From Oscillospiraceae bacterium (GTDB lineage: Bacteria; Bacillota; Clostridia; Oscillospirales; Acutalibacteraceae), in the NCBI GenBank assembly GCA_015066245.1, contig SVOS01000002.1, forward strand, positions 160,796 through 224,795: a stretch of 64,000 nt of DNA, read 5' to 3'. The position numbers and the translations under genes are program-made. The notes under the pieces were generated by a model. That model worked only from the letters and a program-made list of their open reading frames with translations. It made no database searches and was not told where the DNA came from. This document shows, piece by piece, positions 42,501 to 49,364 of the stretch. The stretch's first letter is position 1. Every line of letters starts with the position of its first letter.

Positions 42501-42986
42501 ACAGAGTATCTGGATAAGGATTGCGTTTTGGGTGCAAGCTTTATGTCACAGAGCACAAACCAGTTCAGAGAAATGATTCAGTCATTGAATCTGGTTATTG
42601 TAGCGGTGCTTGTGTGTGCTGCAGGACTTGCCTTTGTTGTGCTTTACAATCTGACCAATATTAATATTGCAGAGCGTAAACGAGAGATTTCTACCCTTAA
42701 GGTACTGGGATTCAGAAGTCTGGAGACCTCGTCTTATATTTACCGCGAGAACATAATACTCACGGTTATCGGTATGATTTTAGGCCTGTTCCTGGGTATT
42801 CTGCTAACCAGATTTGTTGTGTCTACGGTAGAGGTGGATATGGTTATGTTCGGCAGAGACATTCATCTGCTAAGCTATATCCTTGCCGCTATGATGACCT
42901 TGGTTTTTGCGGCATTGGTAAATATAATTATGCATTTCAGAATCAAGAAAATAGATATGATTGAAAGTCTGAAATCCGTAGAATAA
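39594..42986 (+). CDS. FtsX-fold ABC permease with a large extracellular coiled coil
   Basis: About 1130 residues from the ATG at 39594 (AGGAGGTGA site). TM1 near 15-35, an extracellular part that includes a very long coiled coil (about 250-575) built from short Glu/Lys/Gln-rich units such as EDGKKQLEEGKQQ, a first FtsX domain with three TM helices (about 600-745), a further TM near 770, a second extracellular domain, and a C-terminal FtsX domain (about 990-1125). This double-FtsX layout with a coiled-coil arm occurs in Firmicutes transporters of unknown substrate. It probably works mechanically on a surface or secreted partner. Confidence 0.88.
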   Translation: MSKMLFKSTLRDIKSTKARFFSILLIILIGVGFFTGIKSSKPSMMAVVDKYYEDTKLMDFRLLSTVGFDDADIDAIKDIDGVTDVQAGFFSDVFLGGDAGGSVVRLHAFKSSEDALNQPVVVSGRLPENKNEALAGVSSFGAVDVGSEIYFTLNDSDIGDILTETEFTVVGQVESPLYISFDRGTTNIGNGSISLYMLLPEESFVSDRYTEVYVKTELSEEFDPYTEEYDNAIEKMSAEFEALGAERVETFNDDTLKEAQSSLDEAKVLFEKEKTKAMNELDKARGELDKGWETYNQGIKDGEAALRDAWAQIEDGRKQLEDGKKQFEQGIKDGQAEIDKARAQAEDGKKQLEEGKQQLMSEFMTLVEGSDITYEDMESVLDDMQIPDSSEIKFYKHFAGLMKTEIEEEIKKTEERIQKIVDFAEGLGIDLSKNQELNELRQWLTDLERRNAVLDLITGNSAIQLMEAIATMRESEAELESAMQQIEASQAELEAKKQEALATFEESEKELEEGEAQYYQGVEELEEQKEKGKQDLEKAEKEYKKGYDTAIKELNDAEKKLKEAQAEIDRIPDPQWYVFDRSDNPGYSSYLENVDRVDAVATVFPIFFLLVAVLVCVTTMTRLIEEKRGDIGALMTLGYKKSDIIKKFLFYTLSATLIGSVVGIVVGVLAFPAVIFNAYGMIYSLPELILTIDVPTAIIGTLAALVSTSAVTCGACYGLLRLSPATLLRPKAPKPGKRIVLERIGFLWKRFNFSAKVTARNIFRYKARFFMTVIGVAGCTALILCAFGLHNSIGDIIDLQFEEICSYDAVIVPHDNPYDVETLEADIKADDRVNSSALMRQIAVTVESDNAKVTEDVNIAVPDKTEDFKNLVNLRERVGHKSIDISADGAVITEKLSNTLGVSVGDTVKVKEGDNTAEVRISAICENYVSGYLYMSKDYYESSFDTSYSGNVMIVTFADDSESAQDKFGTEYLDKDCVLGASFMSQSTNQFREMIQSLNLVIVAVLVCAAGLAFVVLYNLTNINIAERKREISTLKVLGFRSLETSSYIYRENIILTVIGMILGLFLGILLTRFVVSTVEVDMVMFGRDIHLLSYILAAMMTLVFAALVNIIMHFRIKKIDMIESLKSVE

Positions 42987-42989
42987 AAT

Positions 42990-43020
42990 ACACCCGAGGG
43001 GCTTGCCTTCGGGTGTTTTA
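42990..43020 (+). terminator. terminator of the ABC operon
   Basis: ACACCCGA(AGG) and (CCT)TCGGGTGT stem with TTTT after it, four bases beyond the stop. Confidence 0.85.
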
Positions 43021-43025
43021 CTTTG

Positions 43026-43054
43026 TTGAAAACTTGTTTTATGTGTGTTAAAAT
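43026..43054 (+). promoter_or_regulatory. promoter of gatCAB
   Basis: TTGAAA (43026-43031), 17 bases, TAAAAT (43049-43054) with a TGT extended -10. Confidence 0.6.
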
Positions 43055-43088
43055 AAAAATATATGCCATACTATATCGGGGTGGGTTT

Positions 43089-43367
43089 ATGATAACAAAA
43101 GAAGACTTAAATCGAATTGCAACACTTGCAAAACTAAATATAGAAGAATCCGAAGCCTCGGAGTATATAGATGAAATCGAAACCCTTCTTATGCATATTG
43201 ATAAGATTATGATAGAGGACTTAAAAGATACCTGCGACGACTTCAGACAGAGAGACTACAGAGACCTTCGGGATGATGCGGTGATGCCATCAATGAGCCG
43301 CGATGCACTTCTCTTGAATGCTGATGATACCCAAGAAGGATATGTTAAGCTTAAAAGGAGGGTGTAG
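43089..43367 (+). CDS. gatC: aspartyl/glutamyl-tRNA amidotransferase subunit C
   Basis: A 92-residue GatC, the small belt subunit that stabilises GatA-GatB. Begins ITKEDLNRIATLAKLNIEES, the family signature, and ends with a typical ALLLNADDTQEGY tail. The ATG at 43089 after GGGGTGGG is chosen; the frame upstream to 43023 lies in the promoter region. One base separates its stop from gatA. Confidence 0.93.
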   Translation: MITKEDLNRIATLAKLNIEESEASEYIDEIETLLMHIDKIMIEDLKDTCDDFRQRDYRDLRDDAVMPSMSRDALLLNADDTQEGYVKLKRRV

Positions 43368-43368
43368 A

Positions 43369-44817
43369 ATGATTCTTGAACTTCACAAAAGTCTTATGAA
43401 CAAAGAAATTTCCGCAAAAGAATTAACAGATAAATATCTTTGTGCCATTGATAGTCTTAACCCCGACCTGAACGCATACGTTAAAATAACTCGGGATTCA
43501 GCTCTCAAAACTGCGGATATTGTGGACAGAAAAATCGCAGGCGGTGAGGAGATAGGGCTTCTTTCGGGAATTCCCATGTCTCTGAAGGACAACATCTGCA
43601 CAGAAAACATAGAAACCTCTTGTTGTTCAGAAATCTTAAGGGGATTTGTACCGCCTTATAGTGCTACTGCATGGCAAAGGCTTATGACAGAGGGTGCGGT
43701 GATGCTGGGCAAGGCGAATATGGATGAGTTCGCTATGGGGTGCACAGGAGAAAGCTCTGTTTTCGGAGCAACCCGCAACCCTCACAACAGAGATTTTGTT
43801 GCAGGCGGCTCCTCCAGCGGTAGTGCAGCGTCCGTTGCATCAAAACTTGCGGTGTACTCCTTAGGCTCTGATACAGGCGGCTCTGTCCGTCAGCCCTCAG
43901 CTTTTTGCGGTTGTTATGGCCTTAAGCCTACTTATGGTTCGGTGTCCAGGTACGGGCTTATTGCTTATGCTTCAAGCCTTGACCAAATTGGTATACTTGC
44001 ATCAAGTGCCGAAGATGTATCTTTGGTTTTTGACAGAATTTCAGGCTACGACCCAAAAGACAGCACCACCTGCCGAAGTCATTCTCTTTGTACTTTTGAT
44101 AGCCTTAATTGTGACATAAACGGCAAACGCGTAGGAATTCCAAAAGAGCTTTTGGACAAAGCTCAGGGTGAGATAAAGGCAGCAGTCCTCAACTTTGCCG
44201 AAAAGCTTGAGAAAATGGGTGTGGAGGTAGAGCTTTTTTCCATGCCTGTGCTTATTGATGCATTGCCATCGTATTATATTATTGCTTTCGCCGAGGCATC
44301 TTCAAATCTGGGCAGATACGACGGAATCAGATATTCTGACAGAGCCGATTCTTACGAAAGCATTCACGAAATGATTGTAAAAACCCGAACCCAATCCTTC
44401 GGCAAAGCAGTCAAAAAGCGTATCATTACAGGTACTTTTGTGCTGAGCGAAGGCTATTACGATAAATTTTACGCCAAGGCTCAGAAAGTACGCAAAGCTC
44501 TCAGCGAAAAATTCACTGAGGTTTTCGGAAAATATGATGTCATTCTGACTCCCACAACCCCCAAAACCGCCTTTAAACTTGGAGAAACCGCAGTGGATAA
44601 AGAGGCTGCTTTCTTTGCTGATTTATGCACTGTGCCTGCTAATCTTGCAGGAATACCTGCTTTGTCGTTGCCTTGTGGCAAGACCGGTCTGGGGCTTCCC
44701 GTTGGAGTCCAGCTTCTGGCTGACAAATGGCAGGAGAATCTTATTCTCAACATAGCTAATATGTACGAAAAGCTGACCAAAGATGATAGCATCGCAGGTA
44801 GGGGGTGGGTACTGTGA
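43369..44817 (+). CDS. gatA: aspartyl/glutamyl-tRNA amidotransferase subunit A
   Basis: A 482-residue amidase-signature glutaminase that provides ammonia to GatB. Catalytic Ser-cisSer-Lys: Lys near 71 in PMSLKDNI, Ser residues in GGSSSGSAA (about 147) and DTGGSVRQP. ATG at 43369 with AAAGGAGGG upstream; the longer frame from 43318 overlaps gatC and is rejected. Its TGA overlaps the GTG of gatB. Confidence 0.96.
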   Translation: MILELHKSLMNKEISAKELTDKYLCAIDSLNPDLNAYVKITRDSALKTADIVDRKIAGGEEIGLLSGIPMSLKDNICTENIETSCCSEILRGFVPPYSATAWQRLMTEGAVMLGKANMDEFAMGCTGESSVFGATRNPHNRDFVAGGSSSGSAASVASKLAVYSLGSDTGGSVRQPSAFCGCYGLKPTYGSVSRYGLIAYASSLDQIGILASSAEDVSLVFDRISGYDPKDSTTCRSHSLCTFDSLNCDINGKRVGIPKELLDKAQGEIKAAVLNFAEKLEKMGVEVELFSMPVLIDALPSYYIIAFAEASSNLGRYDGIRYSDRADSYESIHEMIVKTRTQSFGKAVKKRIITGTFVLSEGYYDKFYAKAQKVRKALSEKFTEVFGKYDVILTPTTPKTAFKLGETAVDKEAAFFADLCTVPANLAGIPALSLPCGKTGLGLPVGVQLLADKWQENLILNIANMYEKLTKDDSIAGRGWVL

Positions 44818-46217
44818 AATACAAAATGACCGCAGGCTTTGAAACCCATGTAGAGCTTAAAACAGAGTCGAAAATTTTCTGCAGTTGCAGTACAGAGTTC
44901 GGAGCTCCTGCAAATACCCATTGTTGTCCTGTGTGTATGGGGCTTCCCGGTGTGATGCCGTCTCTTAATAAAAAAGTTGTAGAGTATGGGGTTAAGGCAG
45001 GGCTTGCCCTTAACTGTAAGATAAACACAATTTCCTTTATGGACCGAAAGAATTATTCTTACCCCGATTTGCCCAAGGCGTATCAGATTACTCAGTATGA
45101 TACACCACTTTGTTACGATGGATTTGTAGAGCTTTCATCAGGCAAGCGTATCGGAATCAACCGAATCCACATCGAAGAAGATGCAGGCAAGCTTATTCAT
45201 AAGGATGAGGAAATTCTCATAGATTACAATCGCGCAGGTGTGCCTTTGATTGAGATTGTGTCAGAGCCGCATATCAACTCTGTTGACGAGGCAAAAGAAT
45301 ATGTGGAGAAACTCAGGCTTATTATGCGGTATATCGGAGTTTCCGACTGTAAAATGCAGGAAGGCTCCATGCGATGTGATGTCAATATTTCGGTGTCCGA
45401 AAGCGATACTTTAGGTACCCGAACCGAGATAAAGAATATGAACTCCATTAATTTTATCGCAAAGGCTATGGAGTATGAATGCAAAAGACAGATTGAGGCT
45501 TTAGAGACAGGACAGAAGATAGTACAGGAAACCCTCGGCTTTGACGAAAAAACAAAGCAGACCTACTCTATGCGTAGCAAAGAGGATGCCGACGACTATC
45601 GTTATTTCAGAGAGCCTGACCTGACTGCAATACATATAAGCAATGAGGATGTGGAGAAAATCCGCGAAGGCTTGCCTGAGCTTCCTCACCATAAAAGCTA
45701 CCGATATGTAAAAACTATGAATCTTGAGCAAAAGGATGCAGAGCTGATTTCAAAATACCCCAAGGTAGCCGAGTTTTTTGAGAAGTCGGCATTGGGGGTG
45801 AAATCCCCCAAAAGGGTGGCGGATTTTATCACAGGAGTGATTTTTGCACATCTTAAGAGTGAAACACTGAAAGAAAAATTCGACCTCAATATATCCCCCG
45901 AAAGCTTAAAAAAGCTTGTTAATCTTATTGATGAAGGCAAACTTAACGTAAACAAAGCCAAATCTACCCTTGAGAAAATGCTTGAAAGCGGCAAATCTCC
46001 CGAAGAATTGCTGAGCACCCAAGACCTTGCAGAGGTTTCTTCTTCCGAGCTTTCCGACTTGTGTCTCAAAGCAATAGACGAAAACGAAAAAATAGTCACC
46101 GACTATAAAAACGGCAAGGACAAAGCGATTATGGCACTTGTGGGCTTTGTTATGAGAGAAAGCAAGGGAAGAGCCGACCCGGGTAAAGCAAAAGAAAAAC
46201 TCATAGAATTGTTGTGA
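44814..46217 (+). CDS. gatB: aspartyl/glutamyl-tRNA amidotransferase subunit B
   Basis: A 467-residue kinase-like subunit that activates and amidates Glu-tRNA(Gln). The GTG at 44814 overlaps the gatA stop as GTGA and follows an AGGGGGTGGG site; the in-frame GTG at 44805 lies inside that site. FETHVELKT at the N-terminus, the zinc Cys set (FCSCSTEFG, THCCPVC), PDLPKAYQITQYD and SMRCDVNIS are visible, followed by the helical YqeY-like tail that contacts tRNA. Confidence 0.96.
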   Translation: MKYKMTAGFETHVELKTESKIFCSCSTEFGAPANTHCCPVCMGLPGVMPSLNKKVVEYGVKAGLALNCKINTISFMDRKNYSYPDLPKAYQITQYDTPLCYDGFVELSSGKRIGINRIHIEEDAGKLIHKDEEILIDYNRAGVPLIEIVSEPHINSVDEAKEYVEKLRLIMRYIGVSDCKMQEGSMRCDVNISVSESDTLGTRTEIKNMNSINFIAKAMEYECKRQIEALETGQKIVQETLGFDEKTKQTYSMRSKEDADDYRYFREPDLTAIHISNEDVEKIREGLPELPHHKSYRYVKTMNLEQKDAELISKYPKVAEFFEKSALGVKSPKRVADFITGVIFAHLKSETLKEKFDLNISPESLKKLVNLIDEGKLNVNKAKSTLEKMLESGKSPEELLSTQDLAEVSSSELSDLCLKAIDENEKIVTDYKNGKDKAIMALVGFVMRESKGRADPGKAKEKLIELL

Positions 46218-46232
46218 TTTCAGCAAAAGAAT

Positions 46233-46262
46233 AAACCCGTCGTATATTCACGACGGGTTTTG
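46233..46262. terminator. bidirectional terminator between gatB and the Fur-family gene
   Basis: AAACCCGTCG and CGACGGGTTT form a 10-bp stem with an 8-base loop, T-runs on both strands. Confidence 0.87.
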
Positions 46263-46285
46263 CTATGCCACAAAATAAAATTTGA

Positions 46286-46657
46286 TTATTTCTTGCAGTC
46301 TTTGCAGATACCGAGATATGTAACAGACACAGAATCGGTAGAAAAACCGTTGGTGTTGCCCTTAACTATCATAGAGGGCATTTCGATATCCTCGATTTTA
46401 CCGCAGCATTTGCACACAAGATGCGCATGAGCAGAAGTGTCGCCATCAAGACGCTCTTCGCCAAGAATGTTAGCAACCGCAACCGCTTTGCCGTTTTCTT
46501 TGAAAAGTGCAATATTTCGATAAACCGTACCGAGACTTAAGTCGGGATAATCTTCTTTAAGCTGTTCGTACACCCATTTTGCACTGGGGTGGGATTTTGT
46601 AGAGCAAAGTGTAGAGTAGATAAGCTCTCTTTTAGAGCTGAAATTACTGCCTTTCAT
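46286..46657 (-). CDS. Fur-family regulator, PerR-like
   Basis: A 123-residue metalloregulator: winged-helix domain (HPSAKWVYEQLKEDYPDLSLGTVYRNIALF), then the dimerisation domain with the HAHLVCKCCGK block and a second Cys pair near the C-terminus (GICKDCKK), forming the structural Cys4 zinc site. Its DNA-recognition helix and compact size fit PerR better than iron Fur. A perfect palindrome lies between its -10 and start codon, so autoregulation is likely. It also borders the amidase gene transcribed away from it. Confidence 0.88.
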   Translation of the reverse strand: MKGSNFSSKRELIYSTLCSTKSHPSAKWVYEQLKEDYPDLSLGTVYRNIALFKENGKAVAVANILGEERLDGDTSAHAHLVCKCCGKIEDIEMPSMIVKGNTNGFSTDSVSVTYLGICKDCKK

Positions 46658-46668
46658 AGTCTCACCTC

Positions 46669-46691
46669 AAATCAGTAATAATTACTGATTT
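46669..46691 (-). promoter_or_regulatory. Fur/PerR-type operator
   Basis: AAATCAGTAAT-A-ATTACTGATTT: a perfect 23-base palindrome with a single central base, i.e. the 7-1-7 layout of Fur-family boxes (AGTAATaATTACT core). It covers the predicted start point of the promoter at 46693-46721. Confidence 0.75.
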
Positions 46692-46692
46692 T

Positions 46693-46721
46693 ATCTTATC
46701 ACAAATTTTCGGTTTTGTAAA
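46693..46721 (-). promoter_or_regulatory. promoter of the Fur-family gene
   Basis: On the minus strand TTTACA (46716-46721), 17 bases, TAAGAT (46693-46698) with a TGA extended -10. Confidence 0.7.
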
Positions 46722-46788
46722 TATACTTTGCATATTTTCTATTAATTTCCAATATATATATAAAAACGGAAAGTGAGTGTATTTATTA

Positions 46789-47331
46789 ATGCCAAAAATT
46801 TATCTAAGCCCATCTTTACAGGAGTTTAACCCCTACGTTGGCGGTGGTAACGAGGAATACTACATGAATCTTGTTGCCGATGCAATGGAGCCCTATTTAA
46901 GAGCCAGCGGTATCGAGTTTTCTCGCAATAATCCGTCATCCACGTTGTCTCAGACTATAGCCCAGTCCAATTCCGGCAATTACGATTTGCATGTTGCGCT
47001 TCACTCCAATGCGTCTCCCGAGGCATCAAAAGGTCAGAACAAGGGAGTGCAGGTTTACTATTATCCCACAAGCCGCAACGGTCAGCGTCTTGCTGACCTG
47101 ATTGCAGAGGATTACAAGGAGATTTATCCCGACCCGACGGATATTTCGGTGATTCCCACCACTACTCTTGCCGAGGTGCGTCGCACAAAGGCTCCTGCAG
47201 TTTTGATAGAAACCGCCTTTCACGATAATCCTGAGGATGCGGACTGGATTCGCTCCAATATTGACAACATAGCCAGAAGTGTATCAAAAAGTATTGCAGA
47301 TTATTTAGGCGTACCCTTTGTGACACCTTGA
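46789..47331 (+). CDS. N-acetylmuramoyl-L-alanine amidase-like protein (Amidase_3 fold)
   Basis: About 180 residues from the ATG at 46789; the GTG at 46777 overlaps the purine-rich site. No signal peptide. The Amidase_3 pattern is present in part: GGGNEEYYMN with a candidate zinc Glu, LHVALHSNAS with the second zinc His, and APAVLIETAFHDN with the catalytic Glu. The first zinc His of the usual GHGG motif is absent; the protein starts IYLSPSLQEFNPY. I recall a Clostridia subgroup with this variant N-terminus. The target would be peptidoglycan, perhaps in the spore or mother cell, since no export signal is seen. Confidence 0.75.
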   Translation: MPKIYLSPSLQEFNPYVGGGNEEYYMNLVADAMEPYLRASGIEFSRNNPSSTLSQTIAQSNSGNYDLHVALHSNASPEASKGQNKGVQVYYYPTSRNGQRLADLIAEDYKEIYPDPTDISVIPTTTLAEVRRTKAPAVLIETAFHDNPEDADWIRSNIDNIARSVSKSIADYLGVPFVTP

Positions 47332-47355
47332 TTTATGTGAACATTTATGTATAAT
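47328..47355 (+). promoter_or_regulatory. promoter of the LUD gene
   Basis: TTGATT (47328-47333), 16 bases, TATAAT (47350-47355); the -35 overlaps the amidase stop. Confidence 0.65.
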
Positions 47356-47384
47356 TAAAGTATAAATTTTCAGGATGTGATATT

Positions 47385-48047
47385 ATGCAGGTAAACGAAA
47401 GTATGATAAAAGCTCTTATGGAGAAACTTGAGAGCAATAATATGAAGCCCTTTTTCTGCGAAACAGGCAGTGAGGCAAAGGATTTGGTTTTAAGCCTTAT
47501 TAAAGAAGGGGATGTTGTCACCAACGGCGGCAGCGTAACCATGAACGAAATCGGTGTTATGGATGCAGTCAAAAACAGAGCTGATATTACATATCTCGAC
47601 AGAAATGCCGAGGGTCTTACCCCCGAGGAGGTTAAAGAGATATACAAAAAAGCATTTTTTGCCGATGTGTATCTTATGAGCACCAATGCCCTTACTTTAA
47701 ATGGTGAGCTTTATAATGTTGACGGCAACTCCAACCGCGTAGCCGCACTTCTTTACGGCCCTGAAAGCGTTATTGTGGTATGCGGCATAAACAAAATTGT
47801 GGAGAATATTGATGAAGCCGTAAAGCGTGTAAAGACTATAGCAGCTCCCAAAAACACCGTCAGACTTCACACAGGCTCTTATTGTGAGGCTCAGGGCCAG
47901 TGCAAGTCCCTTAAGGCAGATGGCTCGTTTATGTGTGACGGCTGTAAGGGTAGCGGCAGAATATGCTGCAATTATGTTGTGTCTGCCCAGCAAAGACATA
48001 AGGACAGAATCAAAGTTATTATCGTTAACGAGAACTTAGGCTACTAA
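47385..48047 (+). CDS. LUD-domain protein (DUF162, LutC/LutB-related)
   Basis: A 220-residue single LUD domain, the fold shared with lactate-utilisation proteins LutB/LutC. GDVVTNGGSVTMNEIGVMD, VYLMSTNALTLNGELYNVDGNSNRVAA and VIVVCGINKIV are family-typical. Near the C-terminus is a Cys-rich insertion (YCEAQGQCKS, FMCDGCKGSGRICC) that could bind metal. Stand-alone members occur widely in anaerobes and their reaction is not established. No lutA/lutB partners are in the window. Confidence 0.85.
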   Translation: MQVNESMIKALMEKLESNNMKPFFCETGSEAKDLVLSLIKEGDVVTNGGSVTMNEIGVMDAVKNRADITYLDRNAEGLTPEEVKEIYKKAFFADVYLMSTNALTLNGELYNVDGNSNRVAALLYGPESVIVVCGINKIVENIDEAVKRVKTIAAPKNTVRLHTGSYCEAQGQCKSLKADGSFMCDGCKGSGRICCNYVVSAQQRHKDRIKVIIVNENLGY

Positions 48048-48053
48048 AACTAA

Positions 48054-48080
48054 AGACTCCTCTGAAAAGAGGAGCCTTTT
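48054..48080 (+). terminator. terminator of the LUD gene
   Basis: CTCCTCT-gaaa-AGAGGAG followed by CCTTTT. Confidence 0.8.
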
Positions 48081-48082
48081 GA

Positions 48083-48112
48083 ATGATATATCATGTGATT
48101 AATGGCGATATA
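48083..48112. repeat. possible single remnant of a hairpin array
   Basis: ATGATATA (48083-48090) and GCGATATA (48105-48112) enclose 14 bases with only a weak inverted repeat. It carries one box of each array type; it may be a decayed or minimal copy. Confidence 0.35.
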
Positions 48113-48135
48113 TCAATAGCGTACACTAACATATA

Positions 48136-48273
48136 TTACTTATTGTTTTTGTTCTGCTGATTCTTATTCTGGTTAGACTTCTTGTTCTGATTGGAGTTTT
48201 TGTTCTGGTTGTTAGAATTGTTCTGATTCTTGTTAGAGTTGTTCTGGTTGTTCTGATTTCTGTTCTGGTTCAT
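48136..48273 (-). CDS. 45-residue Asn/Gln/Lys-rich small protein
   Basis: A 45-codon frame on the minus strand with GGGAGGTG (48281-48288) seven bases before the ATG at 48273 and a TAA stop at 48136-48138. It begins MNQNRNQNNQNNSNKNQ and uses only M, N, Q, K, S and R; Asn makes up about half of all residues. Basic, without hydrophobic residues, so it is neither membrane nor folded in the usual sense. Composition recalls small spore proteins and the gamma-type SASP, but no SASP motif is seen. Upstream on the minus strand TGAATA, about 18 bases before an ATAATAA-type sequence, could be a sporulation (sigma-G-like) promoter; this is weak. Lies between convergent LUD and divergent rsmA. Confidence 0.6.
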   Translation of the reverse strand: MNQNRNQNNQNNSNKNQNNSNNQNKNSNQNKKSNQNKNQQNKNNK

Positions 48274-48345
48274 TAAAAGCACCTCCCTTGACATTATTAT
48301 TAGCAAGGCAAAGGTATTTATTCAGTTTGCAAAGGAATTTAAAAT

Positions 48346-49205
48346 ATGGAAAGACTATCTGATATAGGCGAGATTAAAAGAATACTTTCAAAGCACGGCT
48401 TTACTTTTTCCAAAGCAATGGGACAGAATTTTCTTATAAATCCTTCTGTTTGTCCCCGAATGGCAGAGTTTTGCGGTGCAGACTCAGAGACCGAGTTCTC
48501 GAGATTGGTCCCGGCTTGGGTGTGCTTACAAACGAACTTTGCAAAGTTGCAAAAAAAGTCGTTTCTGTAGAGCTTGATACCCGACTTCTCCCTGTACTTG
48601 AAGAAACAATGGCAGAGCACAGCAACTTCAAGGTAATCAACGGAGATGTTATGAAGGTTGACCTGCATAAGCTTATAAAAGAAGAATTTGAGGGCATGGA
48701 TGTGGTAGTATGTGCAAATCTGCCGTACTACATCACCTCGCCCATAATTATGAAGCTTCTTGAGGACAAACTTCCCATAAAAGCTCTTACGGTAATGGTG
48801 CAGAAAGAGGCGGCTGACCGCCTTTGTGCTGAGGTCGGTACAAGAGAAAGCGGAGCGGTTACCGTAGCCGTAAGCTATTATAGCAAAGCCGAAAAGCTTT
48901 TCTCGGTGTCCAGGGGTTCCTTTATGCCTGCTCCCAATGTCGACTCTGCCGTAATCAAGCTTCATGTGGCGGATAAGCCCAGAATTGATGTGAGAGACGA
49001 GAAACTTTTCTTCAAAATGGTAAAGTCTGCCTTTGCCCAACGCAGAAAGACCATATCCAATTCCGTAACATCGGGCTTGTCGCTTTCAAAAGATGATTTC
49101 AGGGTAGCTTGCGAAAATGCAGGCATAAGCCCCGCAGCCCGAGCCGAGGCTCTTACTCTCGAAGAGCTTGGCAGACTTGCAGATGCAATATATGATATAA
49201 AATAA
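48346..49205 (+). pseudogene. rsmA: rsmA (ksgA), 16S rRNA dimethyladenosine transferase, with a frameshift
   Basis: The gene that dimethylates two adenosines in the 16S 3' hairpin. Frame 1 from the ATG at 48346 gives the normal N-terminus (KHGFTFSKAMGQNFLINPS) and runs to a stop at 48570; the continuation RVLEIGPGLGVLTNEL (SAM motif I) through NLPYYITSPI (motif IV, NLPY) to the C-terminal helical domain lies in the -1 frame up to 49205. The switch falls near 48480-48500, where the sequence TCAGAGACCGAG lacks one base relative to an intact frame. No slippery heptamer is nearby. The rest looks fully conserved, so an assembly or sequencing error is as likely as a real mutation. Confidence 0.88.
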
Positions 49206-49207
49206 AG

Positions 49208-49244
49208 AAAGCCACTCAAGTTTTATGTACTTGAGTGGCTTTTA
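49208..49244 (+). terminator. terminator of rsmA
   Basis: GCCACTCAAG and CTTGAGTGGC form a perfect 10-bp stem, followed by TTTTA. Confidence 0.9.
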
Positions 49245-49284
49245 TGTTGTGAGGTGAGTTTGTGATTATGCGGAATTTGATACA

Positions 49285-49348
49285 ACACAAAACCCCGCCG
49301 TTAAGCGAGGTTTCGAATAAACTAAAGTTATAAAAAGGCGGAATCGCC
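49285..49348 (-). terminator. terminators of the murI-argS operon
   Basis: On the minus strand after argS: a short GGCGattcCGCC stem followed by five T (49332-49348), then AACCTCGC / GCGGGGTT (49291-49312) followed by TTTTG. Both are modest. Confidence 0.55.
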
Positions 49349-49364
49349 CACCGTGGCTAACGGT

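Noticed and set aside
48470..48510. Programmed -1 frameshifting in rsmA
   Set aside because: There is no X-XXY-YYZ slippery heptamer or downstream pseudoknot candidate at the switch point, and the family is not known for recoding.
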